NCBI GenBank assembly: GCA_007922195.1
Contig: ML682120.1
Location: 74,808-138,807 of the forward strand
DNA: 64,000 bases
Direction of reading: 5' to 3'
Origin: Podocnemis expansa
Lineage: Eukaryota; Chordata; Testudines; Podocnemididae
Shown: in pieces, positions 45,371-56,492 of the stretch
Position numbering within the stretch: position 1 is the stretch's first letter
How the letters are laid out: each line of letters opens with the position of its first letter
Program-made: the position numbers and the translations under genes
Notes under the pieces: generated by a model
Seen by the model: the letters and a program-made list of their open reading frames with translations, nothing else
The model's database searches: none
What the model was told of the DNA's origin: nothing

Positions 45371-46933
45371 ATACAAAGAATGAACTGATTCAGACATTAC
45401 ATTCCCATAGGAGAAAAGTCAATAAAAGTGGCTCGTAGAGTCTGAGCTATGAACCCTTTTATGTAGTTTTTTTAACCCCATAAGAAGATATGAGTCACTT
45501 TTTTTTTTTTTTTCAGGAAATCTTAGTCAATTGCAAAACAAAACATTTTGCATAGCTAGCTCCTCTCTTTACTGCGAACTGTTATGATTAGTAGTCAGTT
45601 CTGTTTTGCACTTGTATGACACGCACATTATACCCTGCAATCATTTTTAATCTCAAATATTTGTGCACCATGTTCATTCCTAGTATCATTCCACTGACGT
45701 CTTTGCTGTCAAAATAGGAATTAATCTGAATTCTTTAAATCCAAACTAGTCTTTAGTTTGGAATCTGCCCTTGAAACGAATTGAAGGACAGAAACTTTAT
45801 TTTTCATGCTTCATATCCCACCTACAACTTTTCAGTATGGCCTGCTACAATGCCTACTGAAATCCAAGGACATCTTTCAATAAGTTGGGTGGCCTTCAGA
45901 TATGAAACTGTGCTCAAGCAATTCTCTCTGGGCAATAAGCTAACAAAAAGTCTGAGCAACATTTGGATGCCTATTAAAAGTAGGGTAAAAGTGGGACTGA
46001 AGTGGAATGTAGGCTTCTAAACCAGCACTCTGTCCTGGCATGAATTTAATTCTGTAATTGTTAGAAATTCCACTGTGACAGGACCTTTGGTCATGTGAAT
46101 CCTGAATGAACCCCAATGATGTTGTTCCAGTATATACAGACTGAGAATTCAACTCTATATTCCAAGTAACAGCTTCCATGGACACTCTGCTTCAATGAGT
46201 TATGTCCATTTTCTTCTTTGTAGGAGAAGCATCCTCAGTTCTTTAGGCATGTCTCTGCATTTGTTTAGAGAGCTGCTCTGACTCTTGTTGAAGGTTCTCC
46301 TCTCCTTCAAGATAAAGTGTGAAGACCTGAGAGCCAAGAATTGAAAAAATTACTTGAATTTTGAATGCTTTAGACACTTAAGACTCCTTCAAAAGGACTG
46401 GGATTCAGAAAACAAGACCTATGCGCTTTTGAAAATCAGGATTCTTAAAGTTCTCTGAAATTAGGCACTGGTCACTTTTGAAAAATCTTAGCCTTCTGTT
46501 TAGCCACAGTCATTTTACATATGTCTTTGTAAATCCTTGTAAGAATCTCTCCTCTTTCCTCTCCCTGTATGTTAAAAGGAGTGTGATGGTAGGGGGATTA
46601 TTAATCTATTTATTCATGTTGTATTTGAGAATATTCTGTAGTGCCCCCTAGCAGAGTACTTCAACATTTCCCAGGTGAACTTCTCAGAGGAATTTTGGAC
46701 AAAGGATGTCAGACCAACTAGTCACTGTGAAATTCCTAAGTTAGCCACAGAGAGTCTTTAAGTAAACTTCTTAGAGCCTTTTATCCTGCTCATTTACCTG
46801 GTTGTAGGAAGTGATTCTTGGAGTGTAGATAGCATTTTAAAAACTATTTCACATATAACTGAATGTCTCCCTAAATAGGTGGATTTTGCATCCTGTGCTA
46901 AAATTGGCCAGACTCTGGATGAATATGGTTATA
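45371..46933. other. non-coding, nothing firm
   Basis: No supportable gene. Short T runs (45500-45515). Confidence 0.3.
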
Positions 46934-47272
46934 TAGAATCATAGAATCATAGGGTTGGAAGGAACCTCATGAGGTCATCTAGTCCAACCCCCTGCCAAAA
47001 AAAGCAGGACCACTCCCACTAAATTATCCCAGCCAGAGTTCTGTCTAACCAAGCCTTAAATATCTCCAAAGATGGAGATTCCACCACTTCCCTAGGTAAC
47101 CCATTCCAATGCTTCACCACGCTCCTAGTAAGAAAGTTTATCCTACTATCCAACCTCAACCTCCCCAGCTGTCACTTGAAACCATTGCGCCTTGTTCTGT
47201 TCTCTGTTACTACTGAGAACAGACGAGCTCTGTACTCCTTGGAGCATCCCTTCAGGTAGTTGAAGGTTGCTA

Positions 47273-47935
47273 TCAAATCCTTAGTCTTCTCTTCTGCAGG
47301 CTACATAAGCCTAGTTCCTTCAGTCTTTCTTCATAGGGTTTATGCTCCAGCCCCTTGATAATTTTTGCTGCCCTCCACTGGACTCTTTCTAATTTGTCCA
47401 TGTCCTTTTTGCAGTGGGGAGCCCAAAACTGGACACAGTATTCCAGATGCGGCCTCACCCATGTTGAATAGTGGGGAGCGACCACAACCCTCAATCTGCT
47501 GGCAACACTTCTTCTGATGCAGCCCAGTATGCCACTGGCCTTTTTGGCAACAAGAGCACACTGTTGACTCACATCCAGCTTCCCAGCCACCATGACCCAC
47601 AGCTCCTTTTCTACAGTGCTGCTACTTAGCTGATCGCTCCCCAGCCTGTAGCAGTGCATGGGGCTTTTCCGTCCCAAGTGCAGGACTTTGCACTTGTCCT
47701 TGTTGAACCTCATGAGATTTCTATTAGCCAAGTACTGCAATTTGTCTAGGTCTCCCTGAACCCTGTCCCTGCCCTCCATTATGTCTACCATTCCCCCCAG
47801 CTTGGTGTCATCCGCAAACCTCCTGAGTGTGCAATAAATCCCATCATCCAGATTATTAATGAAAATGTTGAACAGAACCAGCCACAGGAATGACCCCTGG
47901 GGCACACCAGTCATTACTGGTTGCCAACTAGACAT
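47273..47935 (-). pseudogene. CR1 reverse transcriptase fragment
   Basis: A 220-codon open piece of CR1 ORF2 covers RT motif B (GVPQGS, then FLW in place of VLG), the catalytic ADD ([10 protein letters not shown]) and the thumb/C-terminal region with [20 protein letters not shown]. It ends before the usual C-terminus because of decay. It belongs to the larger CR1 copy. Confidence 0.9.
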
Positions 47936-48493
47936 GGAGCCATTGATTCCTACTCATAGAAACCGTTGATCTAGCCAGTTCTCTATCCACTTTACAGTCC
48001 ACATATGCAACGCATACTTCCTTAACTTGCCGACGAGAATGTTGTGAGAAACCATATCAAAAGCCTTGCTAAAGTTGAGGTATATCACATCAATGGCTTT
48101 TCCCGCATCCACAAATCCAGTCATCTCATCAAAGAAGGCAATGACTTTGGTCAGGCACAATTTACCCTTGGGCAATCCATGCTGAATGTTCCTGATTACT
48201 CTCTGTTCCTCCAAGTGTTTCAGGATGGATTTTTTGAGAACATGGTCCATGATTTTTCCAGGGATTGAGGTGAGGCTGACAGGTCTGTAATTCCCTGGAT
48301 CCTACTTTTTCCGTTTCTTGAAGATAGGCATTATGTTTACTTTTTTCCAGTTCTCCAGCACCTCCCCCATTTGCCCCATTTGCCACAAGTTTTCAAAGAT
48401 AATGGCCAGCAATACTGCTATCTCATCGGCTAACTCCTTCAGCACCCCCAGATGCAGTTCGACTCCATGGACTTATACACATCCAGCTTCTTT

Positions 48494-48801
48494 GGGTGTG
48501 TTCACACAGGCTTCTTATTTCAAAACAACAGAGGACTGCAGACACCGGCTGGGTGAAGTGGAGCTGGGCGCCTCACCCCGCCAGGGTCTGCAAGGGACTG
48601 CAGACACCCGTGGGGTGAAGCAGCCAGCTCCCCAAAGTGAAATAGCTTGTCTGCACTGTGGACATGCTATTTTGTTTCCCTTATTTCAAAGACACTTTTT
48701 TGTCTTTTGAAATAAGGTGTTTCGAAATAAAACATTCTTTCGAAATGGCTTGTTTTGAAATGTCTTGTTTCAAAACAAGCAGTTTGTGTGTGAACATAGC
48801 C
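48494..48801. mobile_element. TTTCGAAA-arm DNA element, copy 8, inside CR1 (3-bp TSD TTT)
   Basis: TIRs are GGGTGTGTTCACAC and GTGTGTGAACATAGCC, with TTT at 48491-48493 and 48802-48804. The related CR1 at about 55030 reads CAGCTTCTTTATGCAGTCCC without the element, while here CAGCTTCTTT is followed by the element and then TTTAAGTAGTCCC. That empty site fixes the ends and the 3-bp duplication. Confidence 0.9.
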
Positions 48802-49930
48802 TTTAAGTAGTCCCTAACCTGACCTTCCATCACCAAGGGCCTCTTTTCTTCTCTTCAATCTGCCATACCCAATATAGTGATCTGGGAGCTGGCCCTGCGG
48901 GTGAAAACTGAAGTAAAAAAAAGCATTGAACACTTTAGCTTTTTCCTCATCCTCCATCACGAGGATACCTGCCCCATTCACTAAAGGACCTACACCATCC
49001 CTGATCCTCTTCTTGTTATTGACATACTTGTAGAACCCCTTCCTGTTATCCTTCACATGCCTTGCTAGCCATAACTCCATTTGTTCTTTAGCCTTTCTGA
49101 TTTTATCCCTGCAGCTCTGAGCAATATCTTTATATGCCTCCTTAGTCATCTGTCCAAGCTTCCACTTCCTGTAAGCTTCCTTTCTATGCTTTAGCTCAGT
49201 GTAGAGTTCTCTGTTAAGCCACGCTGGCTGCCTTCCACATTTGCTGTTCTTTCTGTTCATCAGAATGGTACCTTCCTGTGCCCTTAGCAGGGTTTCTTTA
49301 AAATACAGCCAGATATCTTGGACGTGTTTCCCCTTCAGATCAGCCTCCCAAGGGGTCCTCCCCTGAGGGAGCCAAAATCTGCTTTTCTAAAGTCCAGGGT
49401 CTGTGTTATGCTTCTTTCTTTTTTTCCATTAATCAGCATCTTGAACTCTACCAGCTCATGGTCACTTCTGCCCAGGTTGCTGTTCACTTCTACTTCCCCA
49501 AATAAATCTTCTTTGTGAGCAGCAAGTTGAGAGGTGCAAGGCCCCCAGCTGGTTCCTCCAGTATTTGTACCAGCAAGTTGTCCTCAACACTCTCCAGAAA
49601 CTTCCTGGATTGCTTGTGCACTGCTGTATTAGCCTCCCAGCAGATGTCAGGGTAATTGAAATCCCTCATGAGACCCAGGGCCTGTGATCTAGAAGCTTCT
49701 GCCAGTTGTCCATTGAATGCTTCATCCATCTCCTCCTTCTGGTCTGGCGGTCTATAGCAGACACCCACCACAACATTCCCCTTGTTGCCCTCCCGTCTAA
49801 AATTGACCCACAGACTTTCAACTGGCTAGAACGTCTTTTCATTGCCATCCCCAACAAGACTTTATCACCATTTTTTTCATATAATTCTTCCTTGTCATGT
49901 GCACTGCCCCAGAACACAGTAGTTCTGGTG

Positions 49931-50440
49931 GATTGTGGAGATACAAGTTCAGGGTTTTACTCCCAAGTCTATAAAACATTGCTCCCTGTTTTCTTTCATT
50001 TGCTGACATCTTTCTCCTGAGTGAAGAACCCAGTCTGTAGTACTGTGAAGTTCTGTTATGATAATCTCCTTGCGTTTGTCGTCCAAAAGCTTTGATCACA
50101 TGACTAGACATTCTTTCAGAGCTAAATTTCTAATCATTATGTGATGAAAATCATCCCTGGACAGAGGACAATGACAGTTTTATGAACCGCTTTAATCCCA
50201 CTTAAACTCTGTTGAATGGTTGAGAGACATTTAAGTGATGTACAGCTTTATGCTCTGGCTAGGAGTTAAGTACAACTAGGATGACCAGATATCACAATTT
50301 TATAGGGACAAATCCAGTATCAGAGGGTTTTTTTTCTTACATGGGCAACTATTATCCCCCATCTTGTGACCCAATTTTCCACAGTTTCTGTCTAGTTACT
50401 GTAAGTGCACCAGGTAGGGCCTGATTCAAAACCAATTAAC
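49931..50440. other. non-coding, nothing firm
   Basis: May include further CR1 5' sequence (49931-50110) that I cannot confirm. Confidence 0.3.
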
Positions 50441-50446
50441 CTCATG

Positions 50447-51618
50447 GGGTATGTCTACACTTAGAATTGAATTTGGATTGATGACAATCAATTCAAATTC
50501 AATTAAGTGCATGGCCGCACTCGCTTTCCTCAATTCAAACTGAGGAACTCCTTCATTCCAGTTGATGAAAGCTGACTTCTAAGTGGTCAAATCTCATTTG
50601 ACTTCAAAGTCGTGGTCAGTTCAAGCCCAGTAGTTTGAATGTGACCATGTCAATTTGAACTCACTGTTAGTTTGAATTGACATGGGTTGACCTTCCTCCC
50701 AGAGTGCATGGCACCCTGGAAGGAAGACCAGCCCACCAGCACCTGGGGTCAGCAGCCCCAAAGGTGCCTCCGCCATCACCCAGCTCGATCCTGCTGGGGG
50801 GCAAAGGGGTTCCTGTCCCCTGGCTGGGGACAGCGACCCCACACATGGCTTGAGCCTCACTGGCCATGTGCAGGAATGGTACCCCCACACACAGCTCCAG
50901 CCCCACTCCCTTGGCTGGGGACAGGGACCCCCATGAGCAGCTGGAGCCTCGCTAGCCACATGCAGGGGTCCTGTCCCCGCATGCGGCCAGCAGGGCTCCA
51001 GCCACAGAGGGGGCCCCTGTCCCCAGGTCTGGGAGCGGGGCTGGAGCCATGGGGGTCCCATCCCCTCCCATGGCCAGCGGGGCTCCAGCCTCAGATGGGG
51101 ATCCCCAGCCCCAGCCCAGGGAGCACTGCTCCAGTCCAGTGCGGTGATCACTTCCCTGCAACGGCAAGCTGGGCTAGAGCCCAGTGCAGGTGTCTCTTCC
51201 CCACACAGAGCACTGCTGCTAAAGCCAGGCAGGGGGAGTCCCTTCTCCCCCTGCCTGGCCAGGGGAAAACATCCCCTGCCAGTCTCTAGCCTTTTGAGCC
51301 TGGCACAGGGAAATGCATCCTCTGGCCAGCTCTAGCTGCAGCACGGCTAGAGCTGGGCAGAGGATGCTTTTCCCTGTGCTGGGATCAAAGGGCCGGAGCC
51401 CAGAAAGGGACTGGGTGGTGGCATGGCCCTTCTTGTGGGTGCCCATCCTCAAATTCAAATTAGCAAATTCAATCCATGGACATGCTAGTTCTAATTGGAG
51501 TTTCTAGCGTGGCTATATCAATTCAAATTGACAGAATTCAAACTAATAATTATTAGTTCGAATTGATTAGTTTGAATTCAGTCAATTCAAATAAACACTC
51601 TTAAGTTAAGACATAGCC
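50447..51618. mobile_element. TTTCGAAA-family DNA element, copy 9, large core
   Basis: The left end is GGGTATGTCTACAC and the right end is AAGACATAGCC. The flanks ATG and ATT match at 2 of 3. The arms carry AATTCAAATT/AGTTTGAATT palindromes. The GC-rich core (50690-51440) begins with the CCTTCCTCC...GTGCATGGCACC hairpin shared with copies 1, 4 and 7 and contains GGGGCTCCAGCC-type repeats. ORFs of up to 200 codons on both strands reflect composition. Confidence 0.72.
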
Positions 51619-52098
51619 ATTGCGAAGATGCTGACAGAATTAATTGGGGATTAGGTCAGATGCCTAGTGCGTGGTTGATGGTGGGGATCCAAAGCATGCA
51701 AAATAAAGTCTCTTTCTTTCCTAGGAGTTGCAAGAGAAAACTCTGCCTTGCTGCTAACCAGATTGGAGCTTGGATTTAAAAAGCTGTAATAAGATTATGA
51801 TCATGACACCAAAATGTAAAACTAACAAGTCTCTGAGAGGCATTCCTACTGTCAAGTTATTAATACTGGGGTCAAGAAAAAACCTAAATAAATGAAGCAG
51901 CTTTGTTCTCATAACTCCAGTGAAGTCTGTGGAACAAAACCAGAATTTGGCTTAAACAAGTCTGAGGCAATAGCAACCTACAGGTTTCAATGTGTCTGTC
52001 ATATCATCTGAATTAGAATTGCTCAGTAATCACCATGAGCCAGACTACTGCATCAATTGGAGAAGTGAGATATGCAACACCTCATGTACAAAGGTGTC
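51619..52098. other. non-coding, nothing recognised
   Basis: No supportable feature. Confidence 0.3.
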
Positions 52099-52171
52099 AC
52101 AAATCCTCCAGTAAAAAAAAAAAAACAACAAGCAGTTGTGTGGCACTTTAAGACTAACACATTTATTTTTT

Positions 52172-52212
52172 GCATGAGCTTTTGTGGGAGAAGATCCCAC
52201 TTCCTCAGATGC
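52172..52212 (-). ncRNA. decayed hammerhead-like motif in the left PLE arm
   Basis: The inverted counterpart of 53214-53254. All parts are present but the G of the GAAA box is A (CCCAC followed by AAAAGCTC). This is a likely CpG decay that should kill cleavage. Confidence 0.6.
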
Positions 52213-52500
52213 TTCGAAGATGGGTGAACTTACAGAAAGGAATGAAACTAAATGCAAGGGGGTGTAAAACATAGGATCAGGTCATAAAGTAACAGCAAAT
52301 CAGAGCAGTTTACAGGCTCAAACCATGGGAAGCCTGAAGTCAAATTACCCTTTGTAATGGGAAAAGAACCCATAGTCTCGATTCAGTCCTGCTTTCACAG
52401 AATTTAGCTTGCATATTAATTCGAGTTCAGCTGTTTCTCTTTGGAGTCTTGATGTCCCAGGTACATCTCTAACGACAGTCATTAACAAATCCATCATCTA

Positions 52501-53081
52501 CACGCCACTTGCCTATTCTAAAAGATGATCCCTCTCTCTCTCAAGCATTAGGAGACAGACCACTCCTTGCTTATAGGCAGCCCCCTAATCTTAAACAGAT
52601 ACTCACCAGCAACTACAGATCTAACAGCAGGAACATTGAAGCAGGCACACACCCCTGCAAAAAAACACGCTGCCAAGTCTGCCCACATATCTACACAACA
52701 GACACCATCATAGGTCCTCATCAAGCCTGCTACTCCATCAAAGGCTCATTTACCTGCTCATCTACTAATGTGGTCTATGCCATCATGTGCAAGAAATGCC
52801 CCAACACCTTATATATTGGACAAACAGGACAATCGCTCTGTAAGAGACTGAATGAGCACAGAGCTGATATCAGAAATCAAAGAACAAAGAAACCAGTTGC
52901 TGAGCACTTCCATCTTCCTAATCACTCGATGATGGATTTGTTAACGACTGTCGTTAGAGATGTACCTGGGACATCAAGACTTCAAAGAGAAACAGCTGAA
53001 CTCGAATTAATATGCAAGCTAAATTCTGTGAAAGCAGGACTGAATCGAGACTATGGGTTCTTTTCCCATTACAAAGGGTAA
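52501..53081 (+). CDS. Penelope-like GIY-YIG endonuclease domain, 5'-truncated ORF
   Basis: The open frame (52509-53081 if read from a TTG, 190 codons) is the C-terminal part of a PLE polyprotein. It contains a cysteine motif (C50, C55, C58 in THPCKKTRCQVCPH) typical of the linker before PLE endonucleases. The GIY-YIG nuclease follows: VVY at 88-90, YIG at 102-104, R113 and H117 in CKRLNEHR, and E132-H133. GIY-YIG nucleases nick target DNA to prime reverse transcription. No ATG begins it: the frame runs upstream through the codons before 52509 to the inverted-arm junction at about 52500, where the polyprotein has been cut. The missing N-terminal part would hold the reverse transcriptase. The frame itself has no stop until the natural-looking end YKG, so the copy is fairly young. 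It is probably not expressed as a functional protein here. Confidence 0.85.
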
Positions 53082-53213
53082 TTTGACTTCAGGCTTCCCA
53101 TGGTTTGAACCTGTAAACTGCTCTGATTTGCTGTTACTTTATGACCTGATCCTATGTTTTACACCCCCTTGCATTTAGTTTCATTTCTTTTCGTAAGTTC
53201 ACCCATCTTCGAA

Positions 53214-53254
53214 GCATCTGAGGAAGTGGGATCTTCTCCCACGAAAGCTCATGC
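53214..53254 (+). ncRNA. hammerhead-ribozyme-like motif in PLE tail
   Basis: In order: stem I GCAT (53214-53217), core CTGAGGA (53218-53224), one extra A, stem II GTGGGA/TCCCAC around TCTTC (53226-53242), GAA (53243-53245), AGCT (53246-53249) as a minimal stem III, C at the cleavage position (53250), and ATGC (53251-53254) pairing with GCAT. AGCT is self-complementary, as in dimeric hammerheads with a tiny stem III. Hammerheads are known in Penelope-like elements. The A between core and stem II departs from the standard core, so activity is uncertain. Confidence 0.65.
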
Positions 53255-53473
53255 AAAAAATAAATGTGTTAGTCTTAAAGTGCCACACAACTGCTTGTTG
53301 TTTTTTTACTGGACTAGACTAACATGGCTATCCCTTTGGAAATTGACAAATCCTCCAGGCTAACTGAAATATTGTGTAAAAGCATTCACAGCTCAGTACT
53401 GGTCTAAACACTTCTCTTGACTTCTTCTTGGTGAAATGAGTAAGTCTGATTAGATTCAATCTCTTTCTAATGA

Positions 53474-55325
53474 TAGAATCATAGAATCATAGAATGATAG
53501 GGTTGAAAGGGACCTCATAGGTCATCTAGTCCAACCCCCTGCCAGAGGCAGGGCCACTCCCCCTAAAGCATCCCAGTCATGGTTTTGTCCAGCCGGGCCT
53601 TAAACACCTCCAAAGATGGAGATTCCACAACTCCCTCGGTAGCTCATTCCAATGCTTCATCACTCACCTAGTAAAAAAGTTTTTTTCTAATATCCAGCCT
53701 TGACCTCCCTAACCGCAACTTGAGACCATTGCTCCTCGTTCTGTCCTCTGTTATTACCGAGAACAGTCGAGCACCATCTTCCTTAGAGCATCCCTTCAAG
53801 TAGTTGAAGGTTGCTATCAAATCCCCCCTCAATCTTCTCTTCTGCAGGCTAAATAAGCCTAATGCTTTCAGTCTTTCCTCATAGGGCTTGTGTTCCAGTC
53901 CTTTAATCATTTTGGTTGCCTTCCTCTGAACTCTCTCTAGCATGTCCCTGTCCTTTTTGTAGTGGGGAGCCCAAAACTGAACACAGTATTCTAGATGTGG
54001 CCTCACCAGTGCAGAATAGAGGGGAATGATCACATCCCTTGATCTGCTGGTAATACTTCTTTTGATGCAGCCCAGTATGCCATTGGCCTTTTTGGCAGCA
54101 AGAGCACACTGCTGACTCATATCTAGCTTCCCATTCACCATGACCCCCAGGTCCTTTTCTACACTGCTGCTACTCAGCTGAATGTTCCCCAGCCTGTAGC
54201 AGTGCATGGGGTTTTTCCGTCCCACGTGCAGGATTTTACACTTGTCCTTATTGAACCTCATAAGATTTCTATTGGCCCGCTGCTCCAATTTATCTAGGTC
54301 TCCCTGAATCCTGTCCTTGCCCTCCAACGTGTCTACTGTTCCCCCCAGCTTGGTGTCATCCGCAAACTTACTGAGAATGCAGTCTATTCCATCATCCAGA
54401 TCATTGATGAAAATGTTGAACAGAACCGGCCTCAGGACCGACCCCTGGGGCACACCACTCGTGACTGGTTGCCAGCTAGACATGGATCCATTGGTTCCTA
54501 CATGCTGAAACCATTGATCTAGCCAGTTTTCTACCCACCTTATAGTCCACCTATCCAACCCATACTTCCTTAATTTGCCAATGAGACTGCTGTGGGAAAC
54601 TGTATCAAAAGCCTTGCTAAAATCAAGGTATATGACATCAACGGTTCTTCCTGCATCCAGAAAACCAGTCATCTGATCATAGAAGGAGATGAGATTGGTC
54701 AGGCATGATTTACCCTTGGTAAATCCATGCTGACTGTACCTGATCACTTTATTTTCCTCTAAGTGTTTGAGGATGGATTCTTTGAGAATCTTCTCCATAA
54801 TTTTTCCAGGGATTGAGGTGAGGCTGCTAGGTCTATAATTCCCTGGATCCTCCTTTTTCCCTTTCTTGAAAATAGGCACTACATTTGCTTTTTTCCAGTC
54901 CTCTGGCACCTCCCCCGTTCTCCATGAGTTTTGAAAGATAATGGCCAGCGGTGCTACTATCGCATCAGCCAATTCCCTTAGCGCTCTTGGATGCAGTTTG
55001 TGCAGCCCCATGGACTTGTGCACATCCAGCTTCTTTATGCAGTCCCTAACCTGACCTTCCATCACCAAGGGCCTGTCTTCTTCTCTCCCATCTGCTGCAC
55101 CCATGGTAGTGGGCTGGGAGCTGACCCTGCCTGTGAAAACTGAAGTAAAAAATGCATTGAGCAGTTCAGCTTTTCCCTCATCCTCTGTCACGAGGATGCC
55201 TGCCCCATTCAGCAAGGGACCTACACCATCCTTGATCCTCTTCTTGTTACTAACATACTTGTAGAACCTCTTCTTGTTATCCTTTACGTCCCTCACTAGC
55301 CGCAACTCCATTTGCCCTTTGGCAA
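53474..55325 (-). mobile_element. CR1 LINE, 5'-truncated, young
   Basis: The 3' end lies at 53474 with repeated AATCATAG, then GGGTTGAAAGGGACCTCATA. The sequence is continuous CR1 to about 55325, where homology to other CR1 copies stops at KGQMEL. Beyond it, the ORF's first residues come from flanking DNA. It lacks the endonuclease and ORF1. Confidence 0.93.
53668..55320 (-). CDS. CR1 ORF2 reverse transcriptase, long intact frame
   Basis: About 550 codons of CR1-like RT without a stop. Motifs seen: [14 protein letters not shown] (RT1), [13 protein letters not shown] with the first catalytic Asp (about residue 255 counted from an upstream ATG at 55392), [16 protein letters not shown] (motif B; the usual VLGP is VLRP), and FADD near residue 343, the catalytic pair that copies RNA into DNA for target-primed insertion. 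The C-terminus ends early at DIRKKLFY, a few dozen residues short of the frame seen at 34154-34426. The upstream ATG lies in flanking DNA, so the frame is a truncated retrocopy and not a host gene. Confidence 0.9.
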   Translation of the reverse strand, partial: KGQMELRLVRDVKDNKKRFYKYVSNKKRIKDGVGPLLNGAGILVTEDEGKAELLNAFFTSVFTGRVSSQPTTMGAADGREEDRPLVMEGQVRDCIKKLDVHKSMGLHKLHPRALRELADAIVAPLAIIFQNSWRTGEVPEDWKKANVVPIFKKGKKEDPGNYRPSSLTSIPGKIMEKILKESILKHLEENKVIRYSQHGFTKGKSCLTNLISFYDQMTGFLDAGRTVDVIYLDFSKAFDTVSHSSLIGKLRKYGLDRWTIRWVENWLDQWFQHVGTNGSMSSWQPVTSGVPQGSVLRPVLFNIFINDLDDGIDCILSKFADDTKLGGTVDTLEGKDRIQGDLDKLEQRANRNLMRFNKDKCKILHVGRKNPMHCYRLGNIQLSSSSVEKDLGVMVNGKLDMSQQCALAAKKANGILGCIKRSITSRSRDVIIPLYSALVRPHLEYCVQFWAPHYKKDRDMLERVQRKATKMIKGLEHKPYEERLKALGLFSLQKRRLRGDLIATFNYLKGCSKEDGARLFSVITEDRTRSNGLKLRLGRSRLDIRKKLFY

Positions 55326-56471
55326 TTGAGTTCCTCGTAAATGCTCTGTATGTTTTTAATGAGTTTATTGCCAAGAAAAATGTTTTTTGCAACTATTCAG
55401 CTGCCGACATTGATGGATGGTGTCTTTAATTTAGAAGGTAAGCTTGGATTTTTTCAATCTACATAAGAGTTTCAGAGAATTAATACTATATAATCTAATC
55501 GACTTTATGGAATCCATACTTTCATTTTTAAAGTATTTAGATACTGGAGATTCTTTTTTTTATGATTTTTAACACAAACATTTGGCCAGATCCTCAACTA
55601 ATTACAGTGGAGCTATGGTAATTTATAGCAACTGTGTATCACTTCCTGTGCATTTTCATTTCTGTGGAGACCCACTTTCAAGTATAACTACAGAAGTTAA
55701 ACTTTTTTTTCCTCTTTCCAGTTTTGTACCAATATATACAAAATCTTAGAGCTTAGAAGGGCTGTATGTAAATTTTCACTGTTCAGGACATATCCAATAT
55801 CTGGCTTGCCAGTATTAGGAAGAATCTCTTCCTATAAATTACTGCATAATGGGCCACTTCCATTTTTTTTCCATTTTCATATGAAATGTTGTGTGCTGGA
55901 CATTGAGAGGGACAGAATAATGGACTAGATGGACCACTGGTCTGTGTGTTCATGCAACTAGCAATGTTATATCCTCAATTCATGTCTTCCTATGTTGATT
56001 CTCAGGAACCAGTAATCAGCTTAAACTCAGCCTGTTTATCCAAGAGTTCTTTTGTCTGCTGATCTCTAGAGAAATCAGTTTGAATGAGTATGTGCAATGT
56101 GTGGTGTTTCTGTGGAAGTGTTACAGCCTGCATGAATTTGCCTAAACTAGCACCACTGTTTTCAGTTCCCAAAGGAACTGTAGCTAATTTTCCTAATGAT
56201 AATTCCTACAATATCTAGCCAACAAGGGTACATAAACCAGTCACTGAATACAATGAACTCCAAATATATTATACCTAATTCAAAAAAGTTTAATTTAATT
56301 CAATAAGGTTTGTCTAGGGAGTAGAAACTTGTTATACCTATCACAAAGGGTATTTCATTGGAAGAGCCATCCGTCAATACAGACCTAATTTTAACAGAAT
56401 CTGAGTCTTAAACAATTTACTCCACTGCCACTTATGTATTATATCTGTTTTGTTCCCCCTGTGATTTTCAG
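55326..56471 (+). other. upstream / intron of beta-protein gene 2
   Basis: Non-coding. A CR1-like 3' scrap (GGACTAGATGGACCACTGG, 55922) lies within it. A pyrimidine-rich tract and TTTTCAG (56465-56471) end the stretch. No exon 1 could be identified. Confidence 0.5.
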
Positions 56472-56492
56472 GTTTGTCTCCACTGATGAAAG

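Larger units (their letters stand above)
46934..49930 (-). mobile_element. CR1 LINE, about 3 kb, degenerate
   Basis: The minus-strand copy starts at its 3' end (AGAATCATAGGGTTGGAAGG; 46940s) and extends upstream through reverse transcriptase and part of the endonuclease. Fragments: RT C-terminal half at 47273-47935 ([17 protein letters not shown]), RT centre at 47954-48250 (YLNFSKAFDMVSHN), RT N-terminal linker at 48814-49260 (KGFYKYVNNKKRIRDG), endonuclease at 49490-49771 (GVCYRPPDQKEE, DFNYPDICWEANTAVHKQSR). Stops and shifts between fragments show it is dead. A DNA element sits inside at 48494-48801. The N-terminal endonuclease and ORF1 are missing. Confidence 0.92.
52112..53345 (+). mobile_element. 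Penelope-like element with long inverted arms and 13-bp TSD
   Basis: The left arm (52112-52500) is the reverse complement of the right arm (52928-53345), covering the end of the ORF, the 3'-UTR, the hammerhead-like motif and the tail. Between them lies 5'-truncated PLE sequence with the endonuclease frame. ACAAATCCTCCAG stands at 52099-52111 and again at 53346-53358, so the inverted structure was inserted as one event. The right arm carries 37 bp more of the 3' terminus (ACTAGACTAACATGGC...TTTGG) than the left. There is no reverse transcriptase, so the copy cannot move by itself. Confidence 0.9.

Noticed and set aside
50621..51335. ORFs of 176 and 200 codons on opposite strands
   Set aside because: Composition artefacts of the core of the element at 50447-51618.
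55321..55392. First 24 residues of the CR1 reading frame as part of the protein
   Set aside because: They come from flanking DNA; CR1 similarity starts at KGQMEL.
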